Shown: one piece after another, positions 16,544 to 24,633 of the stretch
How positions within the stretch are numbered: the first letter of the stretch is position 1
How the letters are laid out: every line of letters starts with the position of its first letter
DNA from: an uncultured Bacteroidales bacterium
Lineage (GTDB): Bacteria > Bacteroidota > Bacteroidia > Bacteroidales > UBA932
Direction of reading: 5' to 3'
DNA: 38,436 bases
NCBI GenBank assembly: GCA_934717185.1
Contig: CAKUYQ010000025.1
Span: 1 to 38,436 of the forward strand
Made by a program: the position numbers and the translations under genes
Notes under the pieces: model-generated
Databases searched by the model: none
What the model was told of the DNA's origin: nothing
Seen by the model: the letters and a program-made list of their open reading frames with translations, nothing else

Positions 16544-17173
16544 TTAACGGTCATTGTTACCCAAGAACATATCCTGTACTCCATCAACAAGAACAACACT
16601 GTACGCATTAAGGATGTCGTATGTGTTAATCTGGTTAGCAGGAATAACCTTTACATTCTCAAGGTTACGTGACGATAAGTAAATATTGTTTGAATTCTCC
16701 GGAAGAACAAAAAGAACTCTTCTTGAATTTACCTTAAGATCGTTAAGAATCTTAATGAAGTTCTTTGTTTTAGGATCTTCCATTGCAAATGGCTCAACAA
16801 TAGTGATAACGTTCTCTTTAGCTTTGTATGAAAGAGCTGAGAAACGAGCAAGTTGTTTGAGCTTTTTGTTTAGCTTAAAGCCGTAATCTCTTGGTTTAGG
16901 ACCAAAAACGCGTCCACCGCCAACAAATGTATTGGCCTTGATACTTCCATGACGCGCACCGCCTGAGCCTTTCTGTCTTACAATCTTCTTTGTACTGTAA
17001 GCAACTTCCCATCTCTCTTTTGATTTGTGGGTTCCCTGGCGCTGGTTAGCAAGATACTGCTTTACGTCTAAGTAGATAGCATGATCATTTGGCTCTATTC
17101 CAAAGACTGCATCGTTAAGAGTCACTTTTTTACCGGACTCCTTTCCGTCAATTTTTAATACTGATAATTCCAT
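16544..17173 (-). CDS. rplD: Large-subunit ribosomal protein uL4
   Basis: The 209-residue L4 shows the tunnel-loop region (RQGTHKSKERWEVAYSTKK, KGSGGARHGSIKANTFVGGG, GPKPRDYGFKLNKK) and a normal C-terminal globular domain. In enterobacteria L4 represses its own operon by binding the leader; whether that occurs here is unknown, but the operon leader is structured. The gene starts 6 bp after rplC. Confidence 0.98.
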   Translation of the reverse strand: MELSVLKIDGKESGKKVTLNDAVFGIEPNDHAIYLDVKQYLANQRQGTHKSKERWEVAYSTKKIVRQKGSGGARHGSIKANTFVGGGRVFGPKPRDYGFKLNKKLKQLARFSALSYKAKENVITIVEPFAMEDPKTKNFIKILNDLKVNSRRVLFVLPENSNNIYLSSRNLENVKVIPANQINTYDILNAYSVVLVDGVQDMFLGNNDR

Positions 17174-17179
17174 AGACGC

Positions 17180-17803
17180 TTATTCCTCCACAATTACATA
17201 AGAACCTTTAGCACCCGGAATAGAACCCTTAACAAGGATTAAGTTATTCTCAGGAATCACTTTAATGACTTTAAGGTTCAGGATTTTAACTCTGTCGCCA
17301 CCCATACGGCCGGCCAATCTCTTACCTTTGAATACCCTTGAAGGCCATGAAGATGCACCCATTGAACCCGGAGCACGAAGTCTGTCATCCTGACCATGAG
17401 TAGCTCCGCCTACACCTCCAAAACCGTGACGTTTAACAACGCCCTGAAAGCCTTTACCTTTTGATATACCGGTAACATCTACCCAAGTATCATCTGTAAA
17501 AACATCTGATACGGAGATTGAATCACCTAATTGCAACTCTTTGCCGAAATCATAAGCAAATTCAACAAGTTTGCGTTTAGGAGTGGTATTTGCCTTTTTA
17601 AAGTGTCCCATGAGAGGGGCGCTGGTGTGTTTTTCTTTTTTCTCGTCATAGGCAAGCTGTACAGCGGCATAACCATCTTTTTCTTCTGTACGAATTTGCG
17701 TAACAACACACGGACCAGCTTCAATAACGGTACAAGGTATATTTTTACCATCTGCACCAAAAACGGATGTCATTCCGATTTTCTTTCCAATTAATCCTGA
17801 CAT
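17180..17803 (-). CDS. rplC: Large-subunit ribosomal protein uL3 (first gene of this operon)
   Basis: The 207-residue L3 has MSGLIGKKIGMTSVFG at the start, the conserved KGKGFQGVVKRHGF and GATHGQDDRLRAPGSMG segments, and KRLAGRMGGDRVKILNLKV near the end. It helps build the peptidyl-transferase region of the 50S subunit. It is preceded directly by a promoter and leader rather than by rpsJ, the usual first gene of S10 operons. Confidence 0.98.
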   Translation of the reverse strand: MSGLIGKKIGMTSVFGADGKNIPCTVIEAGPCVVTQIRTEEKDGYAAVQLAYDEKKEKHTSAPLMGHFKKANTTPKRKLVEFAYDFGKELQLGDSISVSDVFTDDTWVDVTGISKGKGFQGVVKRHGFGGVGGATHGQDDRLRAPGSMGASSWPSRVFKGKRLAGRMGGDRVKILNLKVIKVIPENNLILVKGSIPGAKGSYVIVEE

Positions 17804-17810
17804 TGGTTTT

Positions 17811-17908
17811 AATTAATTGTTTTGTTAAACATAACTGCATTGCCCCATGCAGCGCCAATTATACTATTGGATAACAAGTGGTTACAGCTCCTCGCATACT
17901 TTGCGGGG
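17811..17908 (-). promoter_or_regulatory. Structured leader of the ribosomal-protein operon (candidate autoregulatory element)
   Basis: Between the predicted start of transcription (about 17905) and rplC lie two hairpins. One is a perfect 6-bp stem CTGCAT/ATGCAG (17835-17840 and 17847-17852) with loop TGCCCC. The other, near 17885-17912, is an imperfect stem between CAGCTCCTCGCA and TGCGGGGCTG. Ribosomal operons are often controlled by a product binding the leader; L4 or L3 would be candidates. This is inference, and I do not recognise a named leader family. Confidence 0.4.
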
Positions 17909-17911
17909 CTG

Positions 17912-17942
17912 CAAAGGTACAAATAATCTTTTTGCAAACAAA
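17912..17942 (-). promoter_or_regulatory. Promoter of the rplC-rpsC operon
   Basis: On the minus strand TTTG (17942-17939), 19 bases, then TACCTTTG (17919-17912) match the Bacteroidota consensus exactly. It shows that rplC starts its own transcript here, without rpsJ upstream. Confidence 0.75.
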
Positions 17943-18010
17943 TTTTTTAATATATTTTTTACTATAAATCACCCACTTACAACACCCTCGTCACTTCTAT
18001 ATAATCTGTA

Positions 18011-18037
18011 AAAAAAGTCCTCTACTCAGAGGACTTT
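18011..18037 (-). terminator. Terminator of the amidophosphoribosyltransferase-like gene
   Basis: A perfect 10-bp stem AAAGTCCTCT/AGAGGACTTT (18014-18023 and 18028-18037) with loop ACTC is followed on the minus strand by a T-run. It lies just downstream of the stop at 18076 and insulates the ribosomal operon from it. Confidence 0.88.
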
Positions 18038-18075
18038 AACGATTAGTATAACTGTTAGTTTTTTCTGACGGATTA

Positions 18076-19497
18076 TTACTCCATATAAGAGGAGTTATCC
18101 CAACAGTGAGTACACAATTTGCACTTAGGAAGGCCTATAGCCTCAACAAGATCATCCAATCTTTGGAATTTGAGAGATGTAAGCTGCAGATGCTTGCGCA
18201 TAAGATCTACCATCTCCTGATACTTTGGAGAATCGGGGTCTGTATATTGCTGCAGTATCTCCTCTGTAAGGTTCTCAGTCCCCTCCATATCCCTTATAAT
18301 ACGCCTGGTATAAAGATCGTATGTACTCCTTGATGTAGAAAAATTAAGGAATTTACATGGATATACCAACGGAGGACAAGCTATCCTCATATGAATCTCC
18401 TTTACCCCTGCGTCCAGCAACTTAATAACATTATCTTTAAGCTGCGTTCCGCGCACAATACTGTCATCCATAAAGACAATCTTTTGGTCTTTTGTAAACG
18501 CCTCGTTAGGCAAGAGTTTCATTTTAGCTACCAAATCTCTCATCTTCTGGTTCTGAGGCATAAAACTTCTTGGCCATGTAGGGGTATATTTTACAAACGG
18601 CCTTTTGTATGGTATCCCCTTTTCGTTTGAATAGCCTACAGCATGCCCAACTCCGGAATCTGGAATACCTGCTGCAAAATCGGCCTCTGTATCTGCATCT
18701 CTTCTTGCCATTGCGGCTCCGCATCTGTAACGCGAAGCCTCTACATTGATACCCTCATACCATGCTGAGGGATAGCCGTAATAAACCCACAGGAATGAAC
18801 ATACCTGCATACGCTCCTGCGGTGGAGCAACCACACGAATACCATCTGCGCTCAACTGTACAATCTCTCCCGGTCCAAGATCTCTCACCAAGTCATAGCC
18901 GAGGTTTGCGAAACTCGAACTTTCGGATGCGCATACGTATCCTTTATCATTTTTCCCTATGACTATAGGGGTGCGGCCGAATCTGTCTCGTGCAGCATAG
19001 ATTGCATGATCTGTAAGGATAAGCATTGAACACGAACCTTTTACCTTCTGCTGCACCAATTCAATTCCATCTCTGATATTACCGGCAAGACCTATGATTG
19101 TTGCAACTAATTCGGTAGCGTTGATCTCAGAGTCAGACAGCTCGGCAAAATGATGCCCCTGCTCCATAAGTTCCTTTGCCAACTCCTCAATATTATCCAC
19201 TCTGCTCACAGTTGCAACTGAAAATCTTCCGAGTTTTGATGTTATGGTTATAGGCTGCGATTCGCAGTCGGAGATAACACCAAGACCCATGGTTGAACCA
19301 TCGAACTTTGGCAGCTCTTCTTCGAATTTATTTCTAAAATAGCCATTCTCCAACGAGTGAATAGCTCTTGCGAATTTTCCATTAACATAAAATGCCATTC
19401 CGGCACGTTTTGTTCCCAAGTGAGAATGATAGTCGGTTCCGTAGAACACATCATTAACGCATTCATTACGGGAAACACACCCAAAAAAACCTGACAT
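18076..19497 (-). CDS. Amidophosphoribosyltransferase-like protein with Ser in place of the glutaminase Cys
   Basis: The start at 19497 (MSGFFG) is chosen because a promoter element lies at 19536-19543 and the longer reading would begin upstream of transcription. The 473-residue protein has an N-terminal Ntn-type glutamine amidotransferase domain (FYGTDYHSHLGTKRAGM, GSCSMLILTDHAIYAARDRFGRTPIVIG) and a C-terminal phosphoribosyltransferase domain with the PRPP motif IVFMDDSIVRGTQ near residues 340-352. PurF makes phosphoribosylamine from PRPP and glutamine, the first step of purine synthesis. Active glutaminases begin MCGxxG with Cys as nucleophile; here the aligned residue is Ser, though Cys7 is nearby. 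I recall a Bacteroidota paralogue of this type, distinct from the main PurF. It may use ammonia or do something else. The tail is Cys-rich (CKLCTHC). Confidence 0.85.
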   Translation of the reverse strand: MSGFFGCVSRNECVNDVFYGTDYHSHLGTKRAGMAFYVNGKFARAIHSLENGYFRNKFEEELPKFDGSTMGLGVISDCESQPITITSKLGRFSVATVSRVDNIEELAKELMEQGHHFAELSDSEINATELVATIIGLAGNIRDGIELVQQKVKGSCSMLILTDHAIYAARDRFGRTPIVIGKNDKGYVCASESSSFANLGYDLVRDLGPGEIVQLSADGIRVVAPPQERMQVCSFLWVYYGYPSAWYEGINVEASRYRCGAAMARRDADTEADFAAGIPDSGVGHAVGYSNEKGIPYKRPFVKYTPTWPRSFMPQNQKMRDLVAKMKLLPNEAFTKDQKIVFMDDSIVRGTQLKDNVIKLLDAGVKEIHMRIACPPLVYPCKFLNFSTSRSTYDLYTRRIIRDMEGTENLTEEILQQYTDPDSPKYQEMVDLMRKHLQLTSLKFQRLDDLVEAIGLPKCKLCTHCWDNSSYME

Positions 19498-19535
19498 AAG
19501 AAAAAAATTTAGAGGTAAGACTTTGATTACGTCCG

Positions 19536-19543
19536 CAAAGATA
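19536..19543 (-). promoter_or_regulatory. Promoter -7 element of the amidophosphoribosyltransferase-like gene
   Basis: On the minus strand TATCTTTG matches TAnnTTTG, 38 bases before the ATG at 19497. No TTTG box is found at the ideal distance. Confidence 0.5.
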
Positions 19544-19588
19544 TACAAACCTTTATAGTATTCCGTTACATTTCTATTAAGTTTATCA

Positions 19589-19666
19589 GCATTGGCGTTG
19601 GCTAGTTGAAGGGTAAAGAGGGTAAAGAGGGTAGAGAGAGTAATTAGCTAAAGCCAAAGCTAATGC
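19589..19666. repeat. Imperfect inverted repeat around a GGGTAAAGA tandem tract
   Basis: The arm GCATTGGCGTTGGCTAGTT (19589-19607) is loosely complementary to 19642-19666 (with core GCCAAAGCTAATGC at 19653-19666). Between them lie about two and a half copies of a 9-base GGGTAAAGA unit. Similar arm sequence occurs at 4199-4218, so this may be a dispersed intergenic element. No gene is present. Confidence 0.45.
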
Positions 19667-19688
19667 TAAAGCTATAAACTAAACAATA

Positions 19689-19797
19689 AGGCCTGCCCAA
19701 AGAATCTGTTTCACAACAAAGACTTCACGCAGACCTCCTATATAAAAACAAACCGTATAATTACGCTGCAAATATATAAAATATTTTCAATACCAAA
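19689..19797 (-). ncRNA. Candidate small transcript: promoter-like element plus stem-loop, or porin terminator
   Basis: On the minus strand a TATATTTG element (19776-19769), with TTTG 17 bases upstream, precedes a stem formed by GGTCTGC and GCAGGCC (19734-19728 and 19695-19689, one G-U pair). Inside the stem TGTT/AACA and AGTC/GATT can also pair, and a T-rich stretch follows. No reading frame is associated. It could be a short RNA or simply the terminator of the FadL-like gene. The spacing of the promoter is not ideal. Confidence 0.25.
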
Positions 19798-19804
19798 AAA
19801 AAAT

Positions 19805-21235
19805 TTAAAAAGAATATTTTATTCCAATTGAAAACAGCCATGCAGTACACTTGTATTTTCCATCAAAAAAATCTCCCGCATCTGCAGTTGCAGGCTCAGG
19901 ATAACTTCCGTAGCGTCTTAACCCATGTATATAACCAAGTCCAAGGTCCACTGAGAATTGATTGAATGGCATAAGCGACGCACCCGCTGTATATACCCTC
20001 TTATTAGAACCCGGAGTCTCCGGATTATAAAGATTATCCCTTACAGGGGTAGAATCATAGTACCATCCAATCCTGACTGTAGCAATATCACAAACAGCAT
20101 ACTCCGCACCAATTCTATATATAATAGTATTCTTGTATTTTTTTGGAGCTATCGTTGAGTAACCTCCAAGTACCTTTTCATCAAATTGAAATTTGAGACT
20201 GTCATATGCTTTCCAACCCACAAACTGCAGCTCTCCCGTAACCGTAAGTTTATCTCTGAATTTATAAACCACTCCAATATTAAGATTACTTGGTAACGGC
20301 AAAGAGGTTTCAAAATTACCCTCATCCAACGGAGGAATAGATATTGTTCCGGGTTTTATACTGTTAACAGCATCTATAAGCTGTTTAACCTCCTTATTGG
20401 CATATCTAAGCTCTGCCTCTCCTTTCTCCAACTTCAATCTAATTTTGGATCTATACGATACACCTATACTTAAATTAGGGGTAACATTCAACAAAGCACC
20501 AATATTATAGCCCCATGCAAGCCTTGTTGAACCTTTTAATGTTACACCAAGAGGTGTTTTCCCCTTTACAGACTCCAACACCTGCGGTATTCCCAACTGC
20601 GGCATATATTGCGCGTAGGCAGAGAGCTTGTCAAGTCCGCCAGCCGGGATAAGAGCCCTTTTAAGGTTCACACTTCCAAAGTCCATCATTACACCGGCTC
20701 CAATGCTCAAAAAATCAGCCACCTTATACGAAACAGTAGGCTGTATATTAAATGCTCTCATATCTATACTCTCCACAAGCGTAGCTCCCCTCCAGTGATC
20801 CGGCCACTTAATTGAGTTTCCCGCAGGAGTATTTACGGCCAAGCCAAATGCCAATTTTTCAAACGGCTTGTAACCCATATAAACAAAAAACGGCGTACTT
20901 ACGGGATTATCGCTTTTCGCTTTATAGCTACCATCCATACTTTTATAATCTGCTTGAGATATAATAGCCGTTACACCCGCAGAGAAATCAAACTTTTTAC
21001 CCATATACGCCAATGCTCCCGGATTATAATGCACGCTTTCCGATCCAAGTTTCAAAGCCACTCCGGCATAGCCCATACCAAGTTGCCTTGTACTCAACGA
21101 ATTAACCTGATACCCCTCTGCTCTTGCATTATCTATATCTGCAACAGAACCGCAAACCAATAACCCTGCTGTAAGAATAGACAAAGCCAAAGGTCTCAGG
21201 AATTTTAAATGTTTTCTTGTTACAATCATATTCAT
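19805..21235 (-). CDS. FadL/OmpP1/TodX-family outer-membrane transporter
   Basis: The start at 21235 (or 21229, two codons later) is preferred over 21268 because the promoter overlaps 21268. A signal peptide ending near the NARAEG motif is followed by the FadL-type N-terminal hatch (YQVNSLSTRQLGMGYAGVAL, SVHYNPGALAYMGKKFDFSAG) and a beta-barrel to the final SIGIKYSF. About 476 residues is normal. The family lets hydrophobic molecules such as long-chain fatty acids cross the outer membrane laterally; the cargo here is not evident. It has its own consensus promoter and is separated from the polysaccharide operon by a terminator, so it is a single-gene unit. Confidence 0.92.
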   Translation of the reverse strand: MNMIVTRKHLKFLRPLALSILTAGLLVCGSVADIDNARAEGYQVNSLSTRQLGMGYAGVALKLGSESVHYNPGALAYMGKKFDFSAGVTAIISQADYKSMDGSYKAKSDNPVSTPFFVYMGYKPFEKLAFGLAVNTPAGNSIKWPDHWRGATLVESIDMRAFNIQPTVSYKVADFLSIGAGVMMDFGSVNLKRALIPAGGLDKLSAYAQYMPQLGIPQVLESVKGKTPLGVTLKGSTRLAWGYNIGALLNVTPNLSIGVSYRSKIRLKLEKGEAELRYANKEVKQLIDAVNSIKPGTISIPPLDEGNFETSLPLPSNLNIGVVYKFRDKLTVTGELQFVGWKAYDSLKFQFDEKVLGGYSTIAPKKYKNTIIYRIGAEYAVCDIATVRIGWYYDSTPVRDNLYNPETPGSNKRVYTAGASLMPFNQFSVDLGLGYIHGLRRYGSYPEPATADAGDFFDGKYKCTAWLFSIGIKYSF

Positions 21236-21265
21236 GTTCGGTTTTTCCTTAAATTTTACGGGCGG

Positions 21266-21296
21266 CAAAGATAGTAATTAAATTATCTATACCAAA
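21266..21296 (-). promoter_or_regulatory. Promoter of the FadL-like gene
   Basis: On the minus strand TTTG (21296-21293), 19 bases, then TATCTTTG (21273-21266) match the Bacteroidota consensus exactly. The start of transcription near 21259 fixes translation at 21235 or 21229. Confidence 0.78.
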
Positions 21297-21365
21297 AATA
21301 AAATAACAAACATATAATATTGATTTACTATTATTTATATTTCCACTTTGAATATAATAAAGAGT

Positions 21366-21401
21366 AAAAAAGAAGCGTAAGGGTTTAAAATTCTTACGCT
21401 T
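21366..21401 (-). terminator. Terminator of the polysaccharide-export operon
   Basis: The arms AAGCGTAAG and CTTACGCTT (21373-21381 and 21393-21401) form a perfect 9-bp stem. On the minus strand a T-rich run follows. It lies just after the phosphatase gene. Confidence 0.85.
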
Positions 21402-21426
21402 ACCTAAAAGGATCACTAAATTTACA

Positions 21427-22134
21427 CTATTCTCTATTATTTAGTTTGTATAACAGATCTATATCTTTTGATGACAACTTTATCTTTTTTTCAAAATCTT
21501 CAAAACTATGCTTTCTATGAATATCCGTGCCAAGATATGTGTAAAAACCGCTGCGAAGCATCTTTAAAGCCCTCTCCTCCAATCCGGGTCCATAATAATT
21601 TGTAAGAGACAATATGTTAAGCTGCATCTCATATCCCTTATTCAGGAATTCCCGATACTCCCCTTCTGTCATATATGTATATCTCTCAGCGTGCGCTATG
21701 ACAGGAATATATCCGTGTGTTGCGGCATCATATAGCTGGTCATCAAAGTTATTTATTGGGGCAAGGTAAGATGACTCTATCAAGGCTCTGTCTCCCGGCA
21801 GAGTAAGCAGTCCGTTATCTATATGTTTTGAAAAATCACTGTCTGCCATATATTCTGCCGCCAACTCCAACTCTATACCACCTTTATACACCCTCTTAAA
21901 ATCAACAAAGACCTCTCTTAGATGCTCCTCGCTGTTTGGGAAGTCTCTCATCACATGCGGTGTAAGGAATACCTTTTTAAAACCAAGAGATTCAAAATAT
22001 TCCAGTACCTTAAGAGAGTTCTCTGTCTTTTGGCATCCGTCATCAACTCCGGGGAGTATATGCGAATGGTAATCTGCATACCCTTTAAAGAAGCCGGCCT
22101 CACTCAATGAATATTTCTTTCTAAAAAAAAACAT
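21427..22134 (-). CDS. CpsB/YwqE-type PHP-family tyrosine-protein phosphatase
   Basis: The 235-residue protein has the PHP metal-binding motifs: D21-x-H23-x-H25 (ADYHSHILPGVDDG), H60 (FLTPHVMRD), H148 (IAHAERY) and the D204/H206 pair (LGTDIHR). In Gram-positive bacteria CpsB dephosphorylates the CpsD tyrosine kinase; in Bacteroidota the same fold pairs with Wzc. It should remove phosphate from the Tyr-rich tail of the Wzc encoded 42 bp upstream, cycling the export machine. It is the last gene of the operon. Confidence 0.9.
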   Translation of the reverse strand: MFFFRKKYSLSEAGFFKGYADYHSHILPGVDDGCQKTENSLKVLEYFESLGFKKVFLTPHVMRDFPNSEEHLREVFVDFKRVYKGGIELELAAEYMADSDFSKHIDNGLLTLPGDRALIESSYLAPINNFDDQLYDAATHGYIPVIAHAERYTYMTEGEYREFLNKGYEMQLNILSLTNYYGPGLEERALKMLRSGFYTYLGTDIHRKHSFEDFEKKIKLSSKDIDLLYKLNNRE

Positions 22135-22176
22135 ACTTTATATCAATAAAAAACCCACATTATCTCTTCCTTATAA

Positions 22177-24615
22177 TCATTCATCATGAGACGCAGAACC
22201 GCTACCATAACCGTAACCATAGCCGTAGCCGTATCCGTAGCCATAACCATAACCCTGTTTGTCGTACCTTATGGCATTAAGTACAATATAGAAGTTCTTA
22301 AACGTCTTTGACCTGTATATCTCCTCCAAATCCGGTAACTGGCGCTTGTCTGCCTTGCCTGCCCTAAGCACAAAGAGTGTAAGATCCGCCCACATTCCAA
22401 CTATTCTGGCATCTGCCACCATACCGCATGGAACATTATCCAATATCACATAGTCATATCTGCCTTTCATCTCCTCTATCAGCTTGCCAAAACGTTCATC
22501 CATAAGCATCTCGGACGGATTTGGCGGAACAGGACCTGCATAGATGATATCAAGGTTATCGTTACCGGGCTTTGGAACAATTATATCATCTACAGAACTT
22601 ACCTGCCCGCTGAGATATGTTGTAAGACCTTTCTGTCTCTTGGTCATTCCAAGCTGTTTGCTCAATGTACCTTTCCTTATATCCGTATCTATAATCAATA
22701 CTTTTTTTCCGGTATGGGAAAGAGTGAGGGCCAAATTCACAGCAATAAAGCTTTTACCTGCACCGGGGTTGAATGATGTGAGCATTATAACCTTCTTGTT
22801 CTTGTCTGCAGTAAAGCTCATATTGGTTCTCATTATCCTGAATGCCTCGGATAAAGGATCCCTGCCATGTACCTTAACCTCCTTATCCTTCTCACTTACA
22901 TTATTATTTCCCCTCCCTGCCATTCTCTTTATCCTGCCCGTTATATTCCATACCGGTATATGGTGGTCTCCTGTCTGATCCGGGATCTCTCCCAATATTG
23001 GAGCCGTAACCTGTTTTTCCACATCTTTTTTCGTGTTTACCTTAGTATCTAACAGTCTCTTTATATATATGGTATAATATGGTAAAACTACACCAAACAG
23101 AAGTGCTGCAATAAGGATTATAGAAGTCTTTGGAGAGACAGGTTTTACAGGCCCTCTTGCATAGTCCAACACCCTTAGATTACTCTGTGTAATAGCTTGA
23201 TTAAGGGCAGTCTCCTCTCTTTTGTTCAACAAGAACAGATATAACTCCTCCTTTATCTTCTGCTGCCTCTCAACGGCCATTATATACTTCTGTTGCTGAG
23301 GAAGCTGTGATATTCTCTTGGCAGTGCTTCCCTCCTTGTTCTTTATTGTCTCTATCTGAATCTTTAAAGTTGCAATATAGTTGTCCAATGTGGTAAGGAT
23401 GGCCTGTCTCAACGAGGTCATTGTAATAGTAAGGTCTGAGATTATAGGGTTATTCTCTCCACCGGCAGAGACATATCTGTCTCTTTTAAGTTTGCTTTCG
23501 TTGTACAGCGATATCCTGTTTTCAACAGCATTGTCGTCTATTCCCGTATTAGCGGGGATGAGCTTCTCCTCATTCTGCGGGTCTGTAAGGTAACTCCTCA
23601 TGAAATTAGCCACATTCAACTGGTTTTCCAATGAGAGTGCATCTTTTTTATACAAAGTGGATTCCTGTATAAACATACCCGATTCAGACTTTATATCTGT
23701 AAGTTTGTTGGTACTTTTAAAAGAGGCTATATCTGTATCTACATCACCCAACTCCTCTGCAATATATTGCAGACGTTCATTAATGAATTTTGCCGTATTT
23801 ACAGAAACCTTATTTTTGTCCTTTACAGACTCCTCATTATATGACCATATAAGAGTATTAAGCAGATCCTCTGCCCTCTTTGTGGAAACATCGCTTATAT
23901 TGAGTTCTATTATTGAGGAGGTCTTGCCCTGTCTGTCTGAATTCAGTTTTTTACGGTAAAAGTCAACGACACTGCCTAATCTCCCTTTTGTTACAGTAAT
24001 TGTACCGCCATCGTAACTGTTAAACATTGCGGTAGGTTTTATAACAACAGCACCTACAGGTGTAACAACAGTATCGTTCAGTGTGACAGACATAGGGCTG
24101 TCTGTAAGCTCATCCTTATTCAACTGGTAGTCATCTATTACAACCTTATCCCCCTCCTTCTTCAGTTTGAATTGTATAAATGTATCATCCCCGGCATCAG
24201 GGAACGATACCTCAACAGGAGACTTACCGTAAAGGTCTATTGGAGTAAGCCCTTTCTTAGTCTTGTATGTTATATCCAAATGCAGTTTGCTTACAACATT
24301 CTGCATCAACTTGGCGGTTCTAAATATAAGCACCTCATTTTCAACATTATTCCCCGTCATATTAAAGAGGTTCATCTCGCCAAGTATGGCAGCCTCGCTT
24401 ATATTGCCTCTCCCCCTCTCATCCTTTACCATAACAGTTGCCATTCTGGTATATATCTTTGGCGTTGATTTCAAATATAAAAAAGCCAGAACGATACAAA
24501 CAGCCAAACTTGCAACAAACCACCATTTATATATCCTTACAATCTCAAATACATCTACTAACTTCGTATCACGCTCCTGCTCCTCTGAATACAATATTCT
24601 ATCTTCCTGTTCCAT
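22177..24615 (-). CDS. Wzc-type polysaccharide copolymerase and tyrosine autokinase
   Basis: In numbering from the upstream ATG at 24624 (815 residues; 24615 is preferred because MEQEDRI follows) the protein has a Wzz-like domain between membrane segments at about 35-51 and 500-520, long coiled-coil helices (about 265-480) and a cytoplasmic BY-kinase domain. That domain shows Walker A TSFNPGAGKS (K624), Walker A' VLIIDTDIRKG and Walker B YDYVILDNVP. The tail is eight consecutive Gly-Tyr pairs (residues 791-806) then SGSASHDE, a very regular version of the Tyr cluster that Wzc autophosphorylates. With Wza and the phosphatase it forms a Wzy-dependent capsule or exopolysaccharide export system. 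Confidence 0.95.
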   Translation of the reverse strand: MEQEDRILYSEEQERDTKLVDVFEIVRIYKWWFVASLAVCIVLAFLYLKSTPKIYTRMATVMVKDERGRGNISEAAILGEMNLFNMTGNNVENEVLIFRTAKLMQNVVSKLHLDITYKTKKGLTPIDLYGKSPVEVSFPDAGDDTFIQFKLKKEGDKVVIDDYQLNKDELTDSPMSVTLNDTVVTPVGAVVIKPTAMFNSYDGGTITVTKGRLGSVVDFYRKKLNSDRQGKTSSIIELNISDVSTKRAEDLLNTLIWSYNEESVKDKNKVSVNTAKFINERLQYIAEELGDVDTDIASFKSTNKLTDIKSESGMFIQESTLYKKDALSLENQLNVANFMRSYLTDPQNEEKLIPANTGIDDNAVENRISLYNESKLKRDRYVSAGGENNPIISDLTITMTSLRQAILTTLDNYIATLKIQIETIKNKEGSTAKRISQLPQQQKYIMAVERQQKIKEELYLFLLNKREETALNQAITQSNLRVLDYARGPVKPVSPKTSIILIAALLFGVVLPYYTIYIKRLLDTKVNTKKDVEKQVTAPILGEIPDQTGDHHIPVWNITGRIKRMAGRGNNNVSEKDKEVKVHGRDPLSEAFRIMRTNMSFTADKNKKVIMLTSFNPGAGKSFIAVNLALTLSHTGKKVLIIDTDIRKGTLSKQLGMTKRQKGLTTYLSGQVSSVDDIIVPKPGNDNLDIIYAGPVPPNPSEMLMDERFGKLIEEMKGRYDYVILDNVPCGMVADARIVGMWADLTLFVLRAGKADKRQLPDLEEIYRSKTFKNFYIVLNAIRYDKQGYGYGYGYGYGYGYGYGSGSASHDE
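22201..22255 (-). repeat. Hexamer tandem repeat encoding the Gly-Tyr tail of Wzc
   Basis: Read on the plus strand the stretch is a degenerate 6-base repeat of the form CCRTAN, which on the coding strand gives alternating Gly and Tyr codons. Third-base variation among units means the tract is not a perfect microsatellite, but copy number could still change by recombination without shifting the frame. Confidence 0.85.
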
Positions 24616-24633
24616 AATAATCAATTTACAATT

